NCBI GenBank assembly: GCA_947371415.1
Contig: CANBPJ010000002.1
Span: forward strand, 1 to 38,743
DNA length: 38,743 nucleotides
Direction: 5' to 3'
From: Burkholderiaceae bacterium
GTDB lineage: Bacteria > Pseudomonadota > Gammaproteobacteria > Burkholderiales > Burkholderiaceae
The notes under the pieces were generated by a model that was not told the origin of the DNA, searched no databases, and saw only the letters and a program-made list of their open reading frames with translations. The position numbers and the translations under genes were made by a program. Below, piece after piece: positions 8,924 through 16,904 of the stretch (position 1 is the first letter of the stretch; every line of letters starts with the position of its first letter).

Positions 8924-9628
8924 CTAAACACCAAGATACTCATTTAATAAACTTGCTTTTTCAGTAAGCTCGTTTTGATTTACAACCTCGACCACGTTGC
9001 CGTGTTCAACCACATAATGACGGTCCGCCAGGGGTGCCGCAAAGCGGAAATTTTGCTCGACGAGCACAATGGTGAAGCCTTTATTACGCAGACTGGTAAC
9101 CACCTCACCTAGTTTCTGGACAATTACTGGCGCCAATCCCTCGGTAATTTCATCTAACAATAATAGTTTTGCGCCCGTTCTGAGAATTCGCGCCATTGCA
9201 AGCATTTGCTGCTCGCCGCCCGATAGTCGGGTTCCCGGGCTATTGCGCCTCTCGTAGAGATTGGGGAACATCTCATAAATCTCATCTAAACCCATGCCGC
9301 CAGGAGCAATCTCTGGCAACAACATTAAATTCTCTTCCGTACTTAAGCTTGCAAAAATGCCTCGCTCCTCAGGGCAGAAACCAACACCTAAGCGGGCAAT
9401 TCTGTAAGTTGGCATGGCAATAGTTTGTGCGCCATAAATCTCTATAGAACCCGTTCTCTTGCTAGTTAGGCCCAAGATAGTTTTGAGAATAGTGCTGCGG
9501 CCAGCCCCGTTACGCCCCAACAAAGTCACCACCTCACCATCCCGGACGGCAAAATTAACCCCATGAAGAATGTGGGACTCCCCATACCAGGACTCTAGGT
9601 TTTTAACCTCTAGCGCCATAGTGCTCAT
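8924..9628 (-). CDS. livF: ABC transporter ATP-binding protein LivF
   Basis: This is one of the two ATPases energising the Liv-type importer, 234 residues, the short LivF class. Walker A appears as GRNGAGRST, where the usual Lys of GKS/T is Arg in this copy. Signature motif LSGGEQQML, Walker B LLLLDEITEGL and switch His in VLVEQN are present as in the family. Its start ATGAGCACTATG overlaps the livG stop by four bases (ATGA). Walker A Lys-to-Arg could reduce ATP hydrolysis at one site of the LivF/LivG heterodimer, but I can only note it. Confidence 0.92.
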   Translation of the reverse strand: MSTMALEVKNLESWYGESHILHGVNFAVRDGEVVTLLGRNGAGRSTILKTILGLTSKRTGSIEIYGAQTIAMPTYRIARLGVGFCPEERGIFASLSTEENLMLLPEIAPGGMGLDEIYEMFPNLYERRNSPGTRLSGGEQQMLAMARILRTGAKLLLLDEITEGLAPVIVQKLGEVVTSLRNKGFTIVLVEQNFRFAAPLADRHYVVEHGNVVEVVNQNELTEKASLLNEYLGV

Positions 9629-10416
9629 ACGCTATCGCCCCCATGGCTACCCATATAAGCCTCAACCACTAGGGGGTTGTTTGAAACCTCCTGATAAGAG
9701 CCCTCAGCCAAAACGGAGCCCCGTTGTAGAACGGTAATCCGGTCGGCGATGGAAGAAACCACCTTCATATTGTGCTCCACCATCAAAATGGTTCGGCCTT
9801 TGGAAACCCGATCAATAAGCTCTGTAACACGCTCCACATCCTCGTGCCCCATACCCTGCGTTGGCTCATCCAACAACATCAACTCAGGCTCCATTGCCAT
9901 GGTGGTTGCGATTTCTAACGCTCTTTTGCGACCGTAAGCCAGGTTGAGAGTTTCTTCGTGGGCAAAGTCGGCCAAACCAACCTCACATAAAAGCTCTTCA
10001 GCGCGCTCATTCAGCACATTAAGGGAGTTACCAGACCTCCAAAAATGAAATTCCGTACCCAAACCACGCTGCAGTGCAACACGAACATTTTCTAAAACGC
10101 TTAAGTGTGGAAAAACGGCAGAAATTTGAAATGAGCGAACAACGCCGCGGCGCGCGATTTGGGCCGGTCTCTCTTTGGTGATGTCGAAACCGTTAAACAA
10201 AATTTGGCCGCTGGACGGCTCCAAGAATTTTGTAAGAAGATTAAAGCAGGTTGTTTTGCCAGCGCCATTGGGCCCAATTAGGGCGTGGATAGTTCCCCGA
10301 GCAACATCTAGGTTGACGTCACTTACCGCAGAAAAACCTTTGAACGTTTTTCCAAGGCCAATTGTTTTTAATATTATTTCTTGCAATCTCAAATCCCCAA
10401 ACCCTTTGATGGGCAA
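9625..10416 (-). CDS. livG: ABC transporter ATP-binding protein LivG
   Basis: This is the second ATPase of the transporter, up to 263 residues. It has Walker A GPNGAGKTT, a long LivG-type insert, a degenerate signature region (NLAYGRKRALEIA), Walker B LMLLDEPTQGM and the switch His in MVEHN. The start is not an ATG. The longest frame begins at TTG 10416. A better-placed TTG at 10386 lies about eight bases after a GGGG tract and gives a protein starting MQEIILKTIGLGKTF, close to the usual LivG N-terminus. It is the first gene of the liv operon, 67 bases downstream of the DUF3717 gene's stop. Confidence 0.9.
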   Translation of the reverse strand: MPIKGFGDLRLQEIILKTIGLGKTFKGFSAVSDVNLDVARGTIHALIGPNGAGKTTCFNLLTKFLEPSSGQILFNGFDITKERPAQIARRGVVRSFQISAVFPHLSVLENVRVALQRGLGTEFHFWRSGNSLNVLNERAEELLCEVGLADFAHEETLNLAYGRKRALEIATTMAMEPELMLLDEPTQGMGHEDVERVTELIDRVSKGRTILMVEHNMKVVSSIADRITVLQRGSVLAEGSYQEVSNNPLVVEAYMGSHGGDSV

Positions 10417-10483
10417 GAGTTTGAGAATACTCTAAGAAGGCTTTAGCTAATATAGCGATAACCCTAAAGGCGGAGTGAGCTTA

Positions 10484-10708
10484 TTAGCTTGTCTTGCTAC
10501 TGTTTAAATAATTCTGGATAGCAGATTTGGCAGCTTCATCTAAGACATCCATGGGGACTCTTTGCGAACCCTGAACAATCATGAGCGCATAAGGCTTAGC
10601 AAGCGCCGCCGCCTCTAAGCACAAATGCAGCTCCTCGCCCGAGGCTGGCGATTGGCTGCGCCAATAGTTAATGGCCGCCTCTAATTCTTGAATGGAAATA
10701 AACAGCAT
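10484..10708 (-). CDS. DUF3717-type small protein
   Basis: This is a 74-residue soluble protein of unknown function. The sequence ELEAAINYWRSQSPASGEELHLCLEAAALAKPYALMIV resembles the DUF3717 family known from Burkholderiales. The family assignment is from memory of its INYWR and LALC-type pattern and was not searched. It has no signal peptide or membrane segment. It starts 14 bases after the SET-domain gene and is probably the last gene of the gyrB-SET-DUF3717 unit. Confidence 0.72.
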   Translation of the reverse strand: MLFISIQELEAAINYWRSQSPASGEELHLCLEAAALAKPYALMIVQGSQRVPMDVLDEAAKSAIQNYLNSSKTS

Positions 10709-10722
10709 GTTGAATAAGAGAT

Positions 10723-11217
10723 TTACTTCTTATCAAGAGACAACATTGTGCCTCGACATTTTTTAGCACCGCAACGGCACTCATAATCTTTTTTCATTTG
10801 CTTGGTAATACGGCCATCAATCCCAAGGGAGTAGTCATAGAAAAGTTCCTCACCGACCTTGAGATCCCTCTTTGCATAGATAAAAACACGAGGTTCACCA
10901 CCAAAACTATCCTCTTGTGTTTCACAAATTGGCTTGCAAGAGTGATTGATCCAGCGCGCTGCATTGCCGCCATATTTAGCATCAATGCAACGACCATCTT
11001 CCAATGAAAAGTAAAAGGTGTGATTTGGGTCTTTTGGATCATGAGGGTGGCGCTTCTCTGCCAACTTCCAACTAATGCGCTCGCCTTTGTATTCAATAAT
11101 GGCATCACCCTTTTTAATTGGCTTTGCAACAAAGACGCCCTTCCCATGAATAGGGGAGGACTTCACAACAATTCGGGATCGATCAATTTTTGGTGCCACT
11201 AATTTCTTTTTACTCAT
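10723..11217 (-). CDS. SET-domain protein lysine methyltransferase
   Basis: This 164-residue protein consists almost wholly of a SET domain, which transfers a methyl group from S-adenosylmethionine to lysine side chains. Visible motifs are the N-terminal SPIHGKGVFVAKPIKKGDAIIEYKGE (22-47), the pseudoknot strand ARWINHSC (87-94), the catalytic GEELFYDYSL (122-131) and a post-SET zinc-type cluster CRCGAKKC (Cys147, 149, 154, with Cys94 as likely fourth ligand). Compact SET proteins like this occur in scattered bacteria. The substrate is unknown. It begins six bases after gyrB, so the two are very likely co-transcribed. Confidence 0.9.
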   Translation of the reverse strand: MSKKKLVAPKIDRSRIVVKSSPIHGKGVFVAKPIKKGDAIIEYKGERISWKLAEKRHPHDPKDPNHTFYFSLEDGRCIDAKYGGNAARWINHSCKPICETQEDSFGGEPRVFIYAKRDLKVGEELFYDYSLGIDGRITKQMKKDYECRCGAKKCRGTMLSLDKK

Positions 11218-11223
11218 AGGAAA

Positions 11224-13722
11224 TCACACATCAAGGTTGCGGGCAATTAAAGCATTCTTCTCAATGAAAGCGCGACGCGGCTCAACTTCATCACCCATCA
11301 AAGTGGTAAAGACTTGATCTGCGGTAATGGCATCTTCAATTTTTACTTGGAGCAAAGTTCGTGAGCCGGCATCCATGGTGGTTTCCCATAGCTGTGATGG
11401 ATTCATCTCACCAAGACCTTTGTATCGCTGTCGACTAAGAACGCGTTCAGCTTCAGAAAGCAACCAAGCAAAAGCCGCTCTAAAGTCTTGAACGGATTGT
11501 TCCTTTTGATTTTTATCTGGATCACCACGGCGAACTTTTGATCCTGGCAACACTTTGCCAGACAACACAGCAGCAGCATTCGATAGACTTTGGTAATCAT
11601 CACCATGCACAAAATCTGAGTTAATTGCAGACAGCTTCAGATTGCCATGAATGCGACGTGATAACAAAAGCTTGAAGCGATCTGTGCGCTCTTCTTTTTG
11701 CACAATAATTTCTGGGGGTAGCGCCAAGGGATTCAAAGAGTCGGCAAGCGCAACACGCAAACGCTCTGCGGACTCTTGTGCAGACCCTTCGGTATCTAGA
11801 TTTAATTGTGTGCCAGAAGCAATAGCACGCAAAGCATCTTCATCAATATTGCGTGATAAGCGATCAACAATTGATTGAATTACTTGATAATGCTTAGCCA
11901 GCTCACCCAGTGCCGCACCCTCAATAATCTCACCCGCAGGGGTTTGAAGTGAAGCGGACTCTAAGGCGATTTTTAATAAAAGTTGATTAAGTTCAGCATC
12001 ATCTTTGATGTATTGCTCATTCTTACCAAACTTCACTTTATATAAGGGTGGTTGAGCAATATAGATGTGACCACGTTCAATTAACTCCGGCATCTGCCGG
12101 TAGAAAAAGGTAAGTAATAGTGTACGAATGTGGCTACCATCAACGTCCGCGTCGGTCATGATGATGATGCGGTGATAGCGGAGTTTATCTGCCTTATATT
12201 CTTCAGCGCCAATACCGGTGCCAAGAACAGTAATTAAGGTAACCACCTCTTGGCTCGCCAACATTTTGTCGAAGCGGGCCTTCTCAACGTTTAAGATTTT
12301 TCCCTTAAGCGGGAGAATTGCCTGAAAGCGACGATCACGGCCTTGCTTTGCAGAGCCGCCTGCGGAGTCTCCCTCAACAATAAATAATTCAGATTTAGTG
12401 GGATCCTTCTCTTGGCAGTCTGCCAATTTTCCAGGAAGGCCCAATCCATCCAACACACCCTTCCGACGGGTCATATCGCGGGCTTTACGTGCTGCTTCGC
12501 GTGCACGCGCCGCATCTACAATTTTTCCACACAAGATTTTGGCATCAGCTGGGCGCTCCTGGAGATAGGCGCTTAGCGCTTCAGCAACAATCTCTTCTAC
12601 TGGTCCACGAACCTCGCTAGACACCAGCTTATCTTTTGTCTGGCTTGAAAATTTTGGCTCTGGAACTTTGACAGATAAAACGCAGGCAAGACCTTCGCGC
12701 ATATCATCACCAGAGATTTCTACTTTTGCCTTTTTGGCTACCTCATGCTCATCAATATATTTATTAATGACGCGTGTCATTGCTGCACGCAAACCCGTTA
12801 GGTGAGTACCACCGTCGCGCTGAGGTATGTTATTGGTGAAACAAAGGACTTGTTCGCTAAAACTATCATTCCATTGCATTGACACTTCGGCGGTAATGTT
12901 GCCACCCAAGTCTGATGGACGAATACCTTCTGCGTAAAAAATGTTGGGGTGTAAAACATTTTTAGTTTGGTTGATGTACTCAACAAAACCTTTAACACCA
13001 CCTGAAAATGCAAAATCTTCCTCTTTACCAGAACGCTGATCAATTAATTTAATGTGGACGCCATTATTTAAGAACGAGAGCTCACGAATGCGCTTTACTA
13101 AAATCTCGTAGTGAAATTCCACATTTCCAAAAATGGTTTCGTCTGCTAAAAAGTGAACCTCGGTACCAGATAGGGTTGTATCGCCAGTAATGGTGATTGG
13201 TGAGGTAGCAACACCATTTTCTTCCTCAATATTGCGGTTCTGAATCACACCATGCGCAAATTCCATGTAATGGGCCTTGCCGTCACGACGAATGGTGAGT
13301 TTTAACCATTTTGAAAGTGCGTTTACACAACTTACACCAACTCCATGTAAGCCACCAGAAACTTTATAACTGTTTTGATCGAACTTACCACCTGCGTGCA
13401 ACTCAGTCATCACAATCTCAGCCGCACTTCTCTTTGGCTCATGCTTGTCGTCGTATTTAATGCCTGTTGGAACCCCGCGCCCGTTGTCAACAATGGAGAT
13501 AGAGTTATCGGTTTGAATAACAACAGTAATTTCAGAGCAGTAACCTGCTAGCGCCTCATCAATTGAGTTATCTAAAACCTCAAAAACCAAATGATGTAAA
13601 CCGGTTCCATCAGAGGTATCCCCGATGTACATGCCTGGACGCTTACGAACAGCTTCGAGACCTTCTAGGATTTGGATCGATGATGCACCATACTGCTCTA
13701 CTACTTTTTTTTCTTCAGTCAT
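11224..13722 (-). CDS. gyrB: DNA gyrase subunit B
   Basis: GyrB supplies the ATPase and TOPRIM domains of DNA gyrase, which introduces negative supercoils. The 832-residue protein shows the GHKL ATPase motifs (DNSIDEALAGYC, DNGRGVPTGI, GGLHGVGVSCVNALS), the TOPRIM acidic motifs (IVEGDSAGGSAKQGRDRRFQ and DADVDGSHIRTLLLTFFYR) and the C-terminal QRYKGLGEMNP block. There is a moderate insertion between TOPRIM and the C-terminal block, making it slightly longer than E. coli GyrB. It follows dnaN by 11 bases, in the order dnaA-dnaN-gyrB. Confidence 0.98.
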   Translation of the reverse strand: MTEEKKVVEQYGASSIQILEGLEAVRKRPGMYIGDTSDGTGLHHLVFEVLDNSIDEALAGYCSEITVVIQTDNSISIVDNGRGVPTGIKYDDKHEPKRSAAEIVMTELHAGGKFDQNSYKVSGGLHGVGVSCVNALSKWLKLTIRRDGKAHYMEFAHGVIQNRNIEEENGVATSPITITGDTTLSGTEVHFLADETIFGNVEFHYEILVKRIRELSFLNNGVHIKLIDQRSGKEEDFAFSGGVKGFVEYINQTKNVLHPNIFYAEGIRPSDLGGNITAEVSMQWNDSFSEQVLCFTNNIPQRDGGTHLTGLRAAMTRVINKYIDEHEVAKKAKVEISGDDMREGLACVLSVKVPEPKFSSQTKDKLVSSEVRGPVEEIVAEALSAYLQERPADAKILCGKIVDAARAREAARKARDMTRRKGVLDGLGLPGKLADCQEKDPTKSELFIVEGDSAGGSAKQGRDRRFQAILPLKGKILNVEKARFDKMLASQEVVTLITVLGTGIGAEEYKADKLRYHRIIIMTDADVDGSHIRTLLLTFFYRQMPELIERGHIYIAQPPLYKVKFGKNEQYIKDDAELNQLLLKIALESASLQTPAGEIIEGAALGELAKHYQVIQSIVDRLSRNIDEDALRAIASGTQLNLDTEGSAQESAERLRVALADSLNPLALPPEIIVQKEERTDRFKLLLSRRIHGNLKLSAINSDFVHGDDYQSLSNAAAVLSGKVLPGSKVRRGDPDKNQKEQSVQDFRAAFAWLLSEAERVLSRQRYKGLGEMNPSQLWETTMDAGSRTLLQVKIEDAITADQVFTTLMGDEVEPRRAFIEKNALIARNLDV

Positions 13723-13733
13723 TTTTTTCTAAA

Positions 13734-14849
13734 TTAAATACGCATTGGCATCACAACATACTTGAAGTCTTCAGAACCGGGTAGGGTAATCACCGCGCTA
13801 CTATTTGCATCACCCAAACTAATTTGAATTTTTTCGTTCTTCAGGTTTGATAAAACATCTAACAAGTAGCTGACGTTGAAACCAATCTCGACGGCATCAC
13901 CACTATATTCAGTTTCAATCTCCTCTTGAGCCTCTTCTTGCTCAGCGTTGGTTGATTGAACGGTAATTCGATTGGGTGACAGAGAAAAGCGTACACCCTT
14001 AAATTTATCTGTGGTCAAAATAGCTGCACGCTGTAAAGCGGACTGCAAAGCATCACGACCAACCACCAAGGAGTTTTTGTGCCCCTTAGGTATCACTCTT
14101 TGGAAATCGGGAAATTTACCCTCAACCAATTTTGAGATTAACTCAATATCTCCAAAAGTAAACTTCACTTGATTTGAGGTCAGGCTCATCTCAAGAATTT
14201 CATCTGAATCCCCAAGTAAGTGCTGGCACTCAAGAATAGTTTTGCGCGGAATAATGATTTCCTGCCTCTGTCCAGAGCCTATAGGAGCCTCTGCCAGCTC
14301 AACCTGAGAATAGGCTAAACGGTGACCATCTGTAGCCACTGCAATCACTTGCTTGCCCTCTACAACCAACAACATACCATTGAGGTAATACCGAATGTCT
14401 TGTTGCGCCATTGCAAAGTGGACTTGCCCCACTAGTTGACGAAAACTTTTTTGAGTCATTTTCCAGTTGGCAGTAACCTCACCAACACTTTGCATCACCG
14501 GAAACTCTGTTGCCGATAAGGTTTGCAAAGAAAAGCGGCTTTTGCCACTTTGTACAACCATTTTATTGTCTTTAAGGTTAAGCGCCACCGGACCTTCCGG
14601 TAAAGCGCGCAATATATCAAGTAGCTTTCTTGCAGCTACCGTAGTCGTGATGTCTTCAGATCCAACCCCAAAACTTGCGTTAGTGGTAATTTGAATTTCA
14701 ATATCAGTAGATACGAATGACACTTTGTCGCCCTGCTTCTTGAATAACAAATTTGCCAAAATGGGTAATGTGTGTCGACGCTCAACAATGCCACTAACAA
14801 CCTGAAGTGGTTTTAACAAACTGTCACGTGAAGTGTTTACGAGTTGCAT
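13734..14849 (-). CDS. dnaN: DNA polymerase III beta sliding clamp
   Basis: DnaN is the ring-shaped processivity clamp of the replicative polymerase. The protein is 371 residues, normal for the family, with three repeated clamp folds. Recognisable blocks are the N-terminal RHTLPILANLLF and the C-terminal VVMPMRI. The start at 14849 (MQLVNTSRDSLLKPLQ) is preceded by an AAGGA element about ten bases upstream. It is separated from dnaA by the oriC region (14850-15114). Confidence 0.98.
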   Translation of the reverse strand: MQLVNTSRDSLLKPLQVVSGIVERRHTLPILANLLFKKQGDKVSFVSTDIEIQITTNASFGVGSEDITTTVAARKLLDILRALPEGPVALNLKDNKMVVQSGKSRFSLQTLSATEFPVMQSVGEVTANWKMTQKSFRQLVGQVHFAMAQQDIRYYLNGMLLVVEGKQVIAVATDGHRLAYSQVELAEAPIGSGQRQEIIIPRKTILECQHLLGDSDEILEMSLTSNQVKFTFGDIELISKLVEGKFPDFQRVIPKGHKNSLVVGRDALQSALQRAAILTTDKFKGVRFSLSPNRITVQSTNAEQEEAQEEIETEYSGDAVEIGFNVSYLLDVLSNLKNEKIQISLGDANSSAVITLPGSEDFKYVVMPMRI

Positions 14850-14872
14850 TGCTTTTAAATCCTTGTATATAT

Positions 14873-14914
14873 CTTATTAGTAGTAGTAATAAGGCTCGTT
14901 ATTTCGGTGGATAA
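14873..14914 (-). promoter_or_regulatory. candidate basal unwinding element: DnaA box, spacer and DnaA-trio
   Basis: Reading the minus strand from 14914, a near-consensus DnaA box TTATCCACC is followed by a short spacer and then TTACTACTACTAATAAG. The complementary strand contains three TAG repeats, the pattern of DnaA-trios (3'-GAT-5' repeats) described for Bacillus subtilis oriC. AT-rich DNA follows immediately (TATATA and TTTAAA). The repeats are framed by inverted arms CTTATTA and TAATAAG (14873-14893). Order and orientation match the box-spacer-trio-unwinding region model, but function is inferred. Confidence 0.5.
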
Positions 14915-15037
14915 CTCAAAAACCGTATATAAAACAACCCATTAGAACCAAAAAAACCTGTGGAAAACTTTTGTATAAACCCTGCACAAATATTGGATAA
15001 CTTTTTATCAACACCCTATTTTTGCATGAAGAGCAAG

Positions 15038-15104
15038 CTTTCCACAATTTATCCACACACTATCCCCAAAGTTATCCATTGGGCTATCCACAACCTTATC
15101 CACA
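15038..15104 (+). repeat. helically phased DnaA-box array of oriC
   Basis: Six nine-base elements, all in the same orientation, start at 15038 (CTTTCCACA), 15049 (TTATCCACA, perfect), 15060 (CTATCCCCA), 15072 (TTATCCATT), 15084 (CTATCCACA) and 15096 (TTATCCACA, perfect). The start-to-start spacing is 11, 11, 12, 12 and 12 bases, about one helical turn, so bound DnaA molecules would face the same side of the helix. The array ends ten bases before the dnaA stop codon. The two perfect boxes flank weaker ones, as in an arrangement that nucleates cooperative filament formation. Confidence 0.85.
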
Positions 15105-15114
15105 GGCCAAAAAC

Positions 15115-16539
15115 CTAAGATTTGAGGGTTTGCTCAATAACGTGGATTTCATGGTTCAACTGGCCATCATGCGAGCGCTCTTCCCCAATCTTCCTAACCG
15201 CATGTAAAACAGTGGTGTGGTCGCGCCCCCCAAACAGCTCCCCAATCTCGGGTAGGCTTTTTTGAGTCAACTCTTTAGCCATAAACATCGCAATTTGACG
15301 TGGACGAGCAATATTTGCAGGGCGTTTTTTGGAGTACATATCAGCAACCTTGATGCTATAAAAGTCTGCCACGGCCTTTTGAATGTTTTCCACTGAAATC
15401 TGACGATTTTGTATAGAAAGAAGGTCTTTAAGCGCTATACGAGCCACATCAATCGTGACCTCTTTCCCGTGAAAGCGCACAAAAGCCAAAATCTTTCGGA
15501 GTGCGCCCTCCAATTCCCTCACATTAGATCTGAGGTGCTTGGCCACAAAGAAGGCAACATCCTCACTCATGGGGATACCTTCGCTTAAGGCCTTTTTCAT
15601 CAAAATGGCGACTCGCATCTCAAGCTCGGGGGGCTCAATAGCAACGGTTAAGCCCGAGTCAAACCTTGAAATAAGTCGATCATCAATGCCCGCCATCTCC
15701 TTCGGGTAGGTATCGCTCGTAATGATGACTTGAGCCTTATTGCCTAGGAGGGCCTCAAAAGCGTAGAAAAACTCTTCCTGGGTCCTGGATTTACCGCTAA
15801 AAAATTGAATATCGTCAATCAGTAGGAGGTCTAGTGAGTGGTAGTAGCGTTTAAAGCGATCAAACGCTTTTTGTTGATAAGCCCTAACCACATCCGAAAC
15901 ATACTGCTCCGCATGGATGTAGCGGATCCGCGCATTAGGCTTTTCCTTTAAGAGGTGGTTGCCAATTGCATGGATTAGGTGGGTTTTACCTAAACCTACC
16001 CCGCCATATAAAAACATGGGGTTATAGGAGGTGCCTGGATTGTGAGCAACCTGAATTGAGGCAGCCCTAGCCAATTGGTTGGCTTTACCAGTTACAAAAG
16101 TTTCAAAAGTAAGGTTTGGGTTGAGTTTCGAGTGGTCCTCAATTTCAAACGCTTGCTCCTCTGTTGATGTGCTGTCCGGACTAATAAGCGCCTCTTGGGG
16201 CTCGGGCCCCTCTTGAGGCGCACCAAGCTCTGGGGTTGAGGTGCCTGCGCCATCAACATTCAGTACAAAACTTAAGGTAACTGAGTGACCAAAATATTGG
16301 TCTGCCATCTCCTGAAAGCGGTCAGCAAAGGTTTTCTTAATCCAGTCTAGCTTGAATCTATTTGGGGCTCCAACAACGAGTGATTGCTCACTTTCATCAT
16401 AAGAAACCAAGCTTAGTGGCTGTATCCAGGTTTTAAATTGTTGGGGGGATAACTCTCGAGCTAGCATGCCAAGGGCGCCATCCCAAAACCCTAGTGGGCT
16501 AAGTGAATTCAATGTGGGGGGATTCTGTAAGTTGCTCAT
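15115..16539 (-). CDS. dnaA: chromosomal replication initiator protein DnaA
   Basis: DnaA binds the boxes at oriC and, as an ATP-bound oligomer, unwinds it. From ATG 16539 (MSNLQNPPTL) the protein has 474 residues: domain I (FWDGALGMLARELSPQQFKTWIQPL, about 18-42), an acidic and proline-rich linker (about 98-140), the AAA+ domain with Walker A GGVGLGKTH (179-187) and Walker B LLLIDDIQFF (238-247), and domain IV with the box-reading helix GGRDHTTVLHAVRKI (437-451). A longer frame starts at TTG 16584 but its first codons overlap a perfect DnaA box, so I reject that start. No clear Shine-Dalgarno precedes 16539. Confidence 0.97.
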   Translation of the reverse strand: MSNLQNPPTLNSLSPLGFWDGALGMLARELSPQQFKTWIQPLSLVSYDESEQSLVVGAPNRFKLDWIKKTFADRFQEMADQYFGHSVTLSFVLNVDGAGTSTPELGAPQEGPEPQEALISPDSTSTEEQAFEIEDHSKLNPNLTFETFVTGKANQLARAASIQVAHNPGTSYNPMFLYGGVGLGKTHLIHAIGNHLLKEKPNARIRYIHAEQYVSDVVRAYQQKAFDRFKRYYHSLDLLLIDDIQFFSGKSRTQEEFFYAFEALLGNKAQVIITSDTYPKEMAGIDDRLISRFDSGLTVAIEPPELEMRVAILMKKALSEGIPMSEDVAFFVAKHLRSNVRELEGALRKILAFVRFHGKEVTIDVARIALKDLLSIQNRQISVENIQKAVADFYSIKVADMYSKKRPANIARPRQIAMFMAKELTQKSLPEIGELFGGRDHTTVLHAVRKIGEERSHDGQLNHEIHVIEQTLKS

Positions 16540-16574
16540 ATTTTTGGAGGATCCATTGTAGCGATCCCATAAAG

Positions 16575-16625
16575 TTATCCACAAGTTAGAAAATCGTGGA
16601 AAACCTGTGGATAACTTGTGTATAA
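16575..16625. promoter_or_regulatory. DnaA-box cluster upstream of dnaA
   Basis: Four boxes are packed in about 50 bases: TTATCCACA at 16575-16583 (perfect, plus strand), CGTGGAAAA at 16595-16603, TGTGGATAA at 16606-16614 (perfect on the minus strand) and TGTGTATAA at 16617-16625 (reads TTATACACA). The last three are spaced 11 bases apart. The cluster is in the dnaA leader or promoter, so it may mediate dnaA autoregulation and could be the second half of a bipartite oriC. Confidence 0.85.
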
Positions 16626-16710
16626 AACCAAAAAACCCAACTAAATTAAGGGTTTATTGATTATTCACCCACAAAATAGAGAAAAATACCTATATATTCT
16701 TCTATAGCGG

Positions 16711-16739
16711 TTGACCTTTTGCCATCCAACAAGGAAAAT
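16711..16739 (+). promoter_or_regulatory. probable sigma70-type promoter for rpmH
   Basis: A TTGACC -35 element (16711-16716) is followed after 17 bases by GAAAAT (16734-16739), a four-of-six match to the -10 consensus. It lies about 22 bases upstream of the rpmH start codon and would drive the rpmH-rnpA-yidD-yidC cluster. The -35 is strong and the -10 is weak, so the call is moderate. Confidence 0.45.
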
Positions 16740-16761
16740 ACTGGGTTTTGCAGGATGAATC

Positions 16762-16896
16762 ATGAAAAGAACATACCAACCCTCAGTAACACGTCGTAAA
16801 CGCACTCACGGATTTCGTATTCGTATGAAAACTAAGAGTGGGCGCGCAGTATTAAATGCACGTCGCGCTAAAGGCCGCAAACGTCTGGCTGTTTAA
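16762..16896 (+). CDS. rpmH: 50S ribosomal protein L34
   Basis: This is the 44-residue, very basic protein L34 of the large ribosomal subunit. The sequence [44 protein letters not shown] carries the family pattern TYQPS, RTHGFR and [11 protein letters not shown]. An AGGA element sits about eight bases before the ATG. It is the first gene of the cluster rpmH-rnpA-yidD-yidC, divergent from dnaA. Confidence 0.98.
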
Positions 16897-16904
16897 TTTA
16901 GCAG

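Larger units (their letters stand above)
14850..15114. other. oriC: chromosomal replication origin oriC, main region
   Basis: This non-coding segment between dnaN and dnaA has the layout of a bacterial oriC. A tight DnaA-box array lies at the dnaA side (15038-15104). Scattered boxes lie in the middle: 15004-15012 with one mismatch, 14959-14967 as TGTGGAAAA, and 14906-14914 as GGTGGATAA. The AT-rich stretch on the dnaN side (14850-14893) is the probable unwinding region. Position between dnaA and dnaN, with transcription of the surrounding genes diverging from the nearby dnaA/rpmH gap, supports the call. The helicase loading site is not directly visible. Confidence 0.88.

Noticed and set aside
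14820..14836. CACGTG-centred sequence in the dnaN start as a third parS
   Set aside because: Only the central CACGTG matches; the flanks miss most consensus positions. The CACGTG cores at about 247 and 36567 fail likewise.
16540..16584. N-terminal extension of DnaA starting at TTG 16584 (MWITLWDRYNGSSKN)
   Set aside because: The first codons coincide with a perfect DnaA box and the added residues do not resemble DnaA domain I. The ATG at 16539 gives the usual beginning.
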